This document shows positions 61,350-64,000 of a DNA stretch of 64,000 nt, in pieces. The stretch is from Bacteroidales bacterium UBA4353. Lineage in GTDB: Bacteria > Bacteroidota > Bacteroidia > Bacteroidales > Paludibacteraceae. The stretch's first letter is position 1. The number at the start of each line of letters is the position of its first letter. Made by a program: the position numbers and the translations under genes. The stretch is from the NCBI GenBank assembly GCA_002394025.1, contig DGSV01000084.1:1-64000 (forward strand), in the 5' to 3' direction. The notes under the pieces are model-generated. The model searched no databases. It was not told the DNA's origin and worked only from the letters and a program-made list of their open reading frames with translations.

Positions 61350-62063
61350 TTAGAAGCGGTAACCTACGCGTACCAAGAACCCGAAGTGAGTTCCGGATGA
61401 ACCAACACGAAAATCACTTTTCGTCATTTGCATGAAACCTTCCTGAACCAAAACACCAAGATAGAGACGCTGACCTGCTAAATACACGTCAACACCCTCT
61501 TGCCAACCTACATCAAAAAATTGGTGAGGACGTTTTTCATCACCTTTATCATTATATTCTTCTTTTTCCCATATTGAAGTTTTCTCATCAATACCATTAC
61601 CATCTTCTTTGTATCTTGTCAAACCGACAAAGTCAAACGACGCATACGGACCAGTATGCGGACGCAAACCTACCCTGCCGTCACCAAAGTTAAAGTGCCA
61701 ACCAAAGAGGAAAGGAGCTACTTGAATATCAAAAGTGTGAAGTGATTGTTTGAAACCTGACCCCTTATAATGATAACCGCGGGTGCTTATGCCGGCCTGA
61801 AGTATCCACTTAGCACCAGGCTCAATAGGACCTTCTTTTCCTATTGACTTCAAACCCCATGTAGCCTCAAAACCAAGACGCCAACCAAAATTGGGCTTCG
61901 TAAATAACTCTTCGTCCTTCAATTTCAATGCCACCAAATCACTTGAAGAACCAAAATTCGTTACTATGCCGGCACCAAGATCTATCCCAAATTCTGCCTT
62001 AGAAAGAGAAAATACGTTGAGCGATAACATACTCAACACAATAAATGTAAATAATTTCTTCAT
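61350..62063 (-). CDS. small outer-membrane beta-barrel protein
   Basis: A 237-residue protein with signal peptide (about 1-23). The body is made of amphipathic beta strands (FGIDLGAGIVTNFG, FGWRLGFEATWGLKSIG, APFLFGWHFNFGDGRVGLRPHTGPYASFDFVGL) and ends GTHFGFLVRVGYRF, a C-terminal Phe typical of barrels inserted by BamA. It resembles the small conserved barrels frequent in Bacteroidales. No ligand is known. Has its own terminator. Confidence 0.82.
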   Translation of the reverse strand: MKKLFTFIVLSMLSLNVFSLSKAEFGIDLGAGIVTNFGSSSDLVALKLKDEELFTKPNFGWRLGFEATWGLKSIGKEGPIEPGAKWILQAGISTRGYHYKGSGFKQSLHTFDIQVAPFLFGWHFNFGDGRVGLRPHTGPYASFDFVGLTRYKEDGNGIDEKTSIWEKEEYNDKGDEKRPHQFFDVGWQEGVDVYLAGQRLYLGVLVQEGFMQMTKSDFRVGSSGTHFGFLVRVGYRF

Positions 62064-62095
62064 AAAATTAATGTTTAAGTTAGTACTTCACGTCG

Positions 62096-62103
62096 CAAAG
62101 GTA
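62096..62103 (-). promoter_or_regulatory. -7 box of the 237-residue barrel gene
   Basis: Minus-strand TACCTTTG, 32 nt before the ATG at 62063. Confidence 0.6.
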
Positions 62104-62208
62104 CAAAATATAATTCAAAATGTCATGACTTTATTGTTGCTTCAAGCAAAAATAATCAAACTAACAACTCTTCTATGTTATGAAATTTCCACATTTATGG
62201 CTTCATTT

Positions 62209-62239
62209 TTTGCTATTTAAAAAAACAATGTTAACTTTG
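62209..62239 (+). promoter_or_regulatory. promoter of the 250-residue barrel gene
   Basis: -33 TTTG (62209-62212), a 19-nt spacer, -7 TAACTTTG (62232-62239); the ATG at 62275 follows after 35 nt. Confidence 0.85.
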
Positions 62240-62274
62240 TAGTCGAAAACATCAATCTTTTAATACTTTACATT

Positions 62275-63027
62275 ATGAAAAAATCATTTTTGGCTATTGC
62301 TCTTATGCTCATCTTTGCGGCGGGCATATCAGCACAGGAGTACACACACAGTGTCGGTGGTACTATCGGAACTCTGTACGGCTTCTCTTATAAAGGACTT
62401 TTTGGGAACTTAGCCGTTGAGGCTGACCTGGGCGTCAACCTGCTCGGCAATATACCTTTCACTTCTGTCACTAAATATGACAACGGCGAGAAGGTAAAAA
62501 CTAAATCCTCTGACATTCCCAGCGGATTCCGCAACTGGTTCTATTTCACCTTCGAGGCTAACCCCAACGTGATGTATCAAGGCATGATTAAATCATGGGG
62601 CTGGGGAAGCATATCATGGTTTGCCGGCGGTGGCGTAAGCTTCGGTTTTATAACAACCACTGACCGTGTAGGTAAAAAAATTGCAAACGATATTCTTGAT
62701 GATTACTCTAAATCCTTGGCTCCTCGCGCAAGAGTTAGTGCTTCAGAAATAAGTGATTATGCAGGAGACTTCTGGACTGACGAAGACTGGGATTACTACT
62801 ATGGCAAAAATGGTGGTGCCGCCGGAAACGATAGTAAGGTTGACTTCAAATGGGGTCTCAATGCTATCGGCGGTGCCGAAATACACTTCCACAAATTCCC
62901 AATGGCTGTCAGCATTGACTTCCGTCCCGGTTATGGCATGGCAGTGCCCAAGCAACTCGAAGGAGCTAAAACACTCACGCACTTCTTCGACTACAAAGTC
63001 GTTACCGGCGTTCGCTACACTTTCTAA
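62275..63027 (+). CDS. small outer-membrane beta-barrel protein
   Basis: A 250-residue protein with signal peptide cleaved near ISAQEY. Strands such as GTIGTLYGFSYKGLFGNLAVEADLGVNLLG, SWFAGGGVSFGFITT, FKWGLNAIGGAEIHFHKFPMAVSIDFRPGYGMAV and the end VVTGVRYTF point to a barrel with a C-terminal Phe. An acidic aromatic loop (DFWTDEDWDYYYGKN) lies in the middle. It is divergent from the 237-residue barrel, 211 nt away. Function is unknown. Confidence 0.82.
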   Translation: MKKSFLAIALMLIFAAGISAQEYTHSVGGTIGTLYGFSYKGLFGNLAVEADLGVNLLGNIPFTSVTKYDNGEKVKTKSSDIPSGFRNWFYFTFEANPNVMYQGMIKSWGWGSISWFAGGGVSFGFITTTDRVGKKIANDILDDYSKSLAPRARVSASEISDYAGDFWTDEDWDYYYGKNGGAAGNDSKVDFKWGLNAIGGAEIHFHKFPMAVSIDFRPGYGMAVPKQLEGAKTLTHFFDYKVVTGVRYTF

Positions 63028-63050
63028 AAAATCTAAAGATTATATTCATC

Positions 63051-63085
63051 AAAAAAAGTCTTCAACAGATGTTGAAGACTTTTTT
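63051..63085. terminator. bidirectional intrinsic terminator
   Basis: GTCTTCAAC pairs with GTTGAAGAC around AGAT; A-run before and T-run after serve both convergent genes. Confidence 0.93.
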
Positions 63086-63103
63086 ACTCTACAATCACTT
63101 CCG

Positions 63104-64000
63104 CTATATACTCGCGCGGAGCTGCAAACGTGCAGTAAATGGGTGCCGGTTATAGGATGTGGTGCGGTCGTAAAGGGTCTGGGCAACATGTAACTGCAAT
63201 ATCAACTGAGGCACTATGCGCCAACTCACGTTGAAACTATAACGCAAACCCGAACCATAGAGAACAGGCATAGAAAAGGCATAAAGAACATCGCGCTCAT
63301 GCATATAAATGCGATTGTTATAATCAAGAGCATGAAAGGCCGTCATCTGACCTTGCAACGACACAACACGCCACCGATAACCCACACTCTGACTCAACGA
63401 CGCACCCAAAGTCACATCACCATGCTCAACAACACTGACATTACCATGCACCACTGTCCCTACCGTCAAAGAACCATTCTGATATGACAAACGATAGCGC
63501 AACGACGCAAGGTCAACCAGCCTCCCGCTATATGACACTCCTCCGGCAGCCATATAATTCTCCTCACCACGCTTCCAACGAGTGCGCCAATCCATCGACA
63601 ACGATGCACGAGGCTGATAATTAACCTGCGCAACATAATCAAAACCTACTGTAGGCTGATAGATGCGACTCTTGACATAACGAGTGGAATAGCCGTCAGC
63701 ATAAAAACTCATGCGGATACTGTTTTTAACATTCACTACTGCACCAAGATAAAGTCCCGACTCATCATTCACACGGGAATAATGACTGTAGCTGCGAGCG
63801 AAAACATTATCGTAACGAGGCGAATAATAGCGCTGCATAACTACCAAACGCAACATCGCTATCGGCATCAGAGACAAGGTGTTTTGAGTTGCCACGGCAT
63901 TGCGCATCAATGCCGTTTCTCCGATGAATTCGACGTTTTTGAACGTCAAAGCATAGTCCACGGAACCTACTACAGACCTTCCGGCAGTGTTGTAATTGGC
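63104..64000 (-). CDS. outer-membrane barrel region of a larger protein, 5' end outside window
   Basis: The minus-strand frame is open from the stop at 63104 to the window edge, so this is the C-terminal 299 residues of a longer protein; a GTG at 63961 is only an internal codon. The sequence is a chain of barrel strands with LRLVVMQRYYSPRYDNVFARSYSHYSRVNDESGLYLGAVVNV, which resembles the C-terminal part of the Bacteroidetes proteins that carry an N-terminal helix-hairpin-helix (ComEA-like) segment and a barrel. That family call needs the missing N-terminus. It converges on the 250-residue barrel gene. Confidence 0.65.
   Translation of the reverse strand, partial: ANYNTAGRSVVGSVDYALTFKNVEFIGETALMRNAVATQNTLSLMPIAMLRLVVMQRYYSPRYDNVFARSYSHYSRVNDESGLYLGAVVNVKNSIRMSFYADGYSTRYVKSRIYQPTVGFDYVAQVNYQPRASLSMDWRTRWKRGEENYMAAGGVSYSGRLVDLASLRYRLSYQNGSLTVGTVVHGNVSVVEHGDVTLGASLSQSVGYRWRVVSLQGQMTAFHALDYNNRIYMHERDVLYAFSMPVLYGSGLRYSFNVSWRIVPQLILQLHVAQTLYDRTTSYNRHPFTARLQLRASI

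Noticed and set aside
61891..62220. 109-codon plus-strand frame opposite the 237-residue barrel
   Set aside because: Starts antisense to the barrel gene and covers the promoter region; composition is not protein-like.
1..64000. tRNA, rRNA, riboswitch, prophage, integrase or IS transposase
   Set aside because: I looked in the gaps and found no cloverleaf, rRNA-like segment, recognised riboswitch core or mobile-element protein; gaps are short or filled with repeats.

Overview
The window looks like a chromosomal segment of a Bacteroidales bacterium, probably a gut Muribaculaceae or Prevotella-like lineage; the genus cannot be fixed from sequence alone. Support comes from the promoters, many of which carry the Bacteroidetes -7 box TAnnTTTG and some also a -33 TTTG. 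Two giant secreted proteins end in type IX secretion (T9SS) sorting domains. Several families typical of the phylum are present (DUF4254, DUF4831, Rieske-like lipoproteins, fused NfnAB, major-paralogous-domain proteins), as are many small outer-membrane barrels and TonB energization genes. No rRNA, tRNA, CRISPR array, prophage or IS transposase was seen.

Layout. 0-12 kb: a short DUF1016 protein with its own promoter and terminator, mutS2, a 2256-residue T9SS cargo protein and an OmpA-like protein just upstream of it, all on the minus strand. 12-15.7 kb: DUF4254 protein, family-9 glycosyltransferase, O-antigen ligase-like protein and recX (plus). 15.8-21.6 kb: topA, then a five-gene minus-strand operon in which every junction is a 4-nt overlap (FKBP isomerase, Rieske-like lipoprotein, nth, lipoprotein, tatD). 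21.6-28.5 kb: aroE, DUF4831, pdxJ, exbB, exbD, tonB-like, gdhA and two small exported proteins (plus). The FKBP operon and aroE fire from two interlocked, almost mirror-symmetric promoters.

28.5-33.9 kb is more accessory: a DUF4143-type ATPase with a five-copy 23-bp tandem repeat upstream, a DUF4332 helix-hairpin-helix protein, umuD-umuC, about 0.9 kb of non-coding dispersed repeats, and a RelE/ParE-type toxin-antitoxin pair. A second giant T9SS cargo protein (1907 residues) follows, then the cell-shape operon mreB-mreC-mreD-PBP2-rodA (39.7-45.4 kb). 45.4-52 kb (minus): a small HTH protein, esterase, barrel protein, ispF, NfnAB fusion and GT2 glycosyltransferase. 52-60.8 kb: Xaa-Pro aminopeptidase and aroB (minus), then divergently a KdsA-KdsC fusion, the KpsF/KdsD isomerase, a DUF748 protein and a DJ-1 protein (plus); three of these genes supply KDO for lipopolysaccharide. 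60.8-64 kb: another repeat block, two divergent small barrels and a barrel fragment running off the window.

The best candidates for follow-up are non-coding: a 57-nt two-hairpin element in three copies, the mirror-image divergent promoter, 9-bp CTAGA repeats in two gene gaps, and a palindrome over the kdsA promoter. Among proteins they are the KdsA-KdsC fusion and the two giant secreted proteins. I found no gene cluster that I can defend as a wholly new defence or biosynthetic system.
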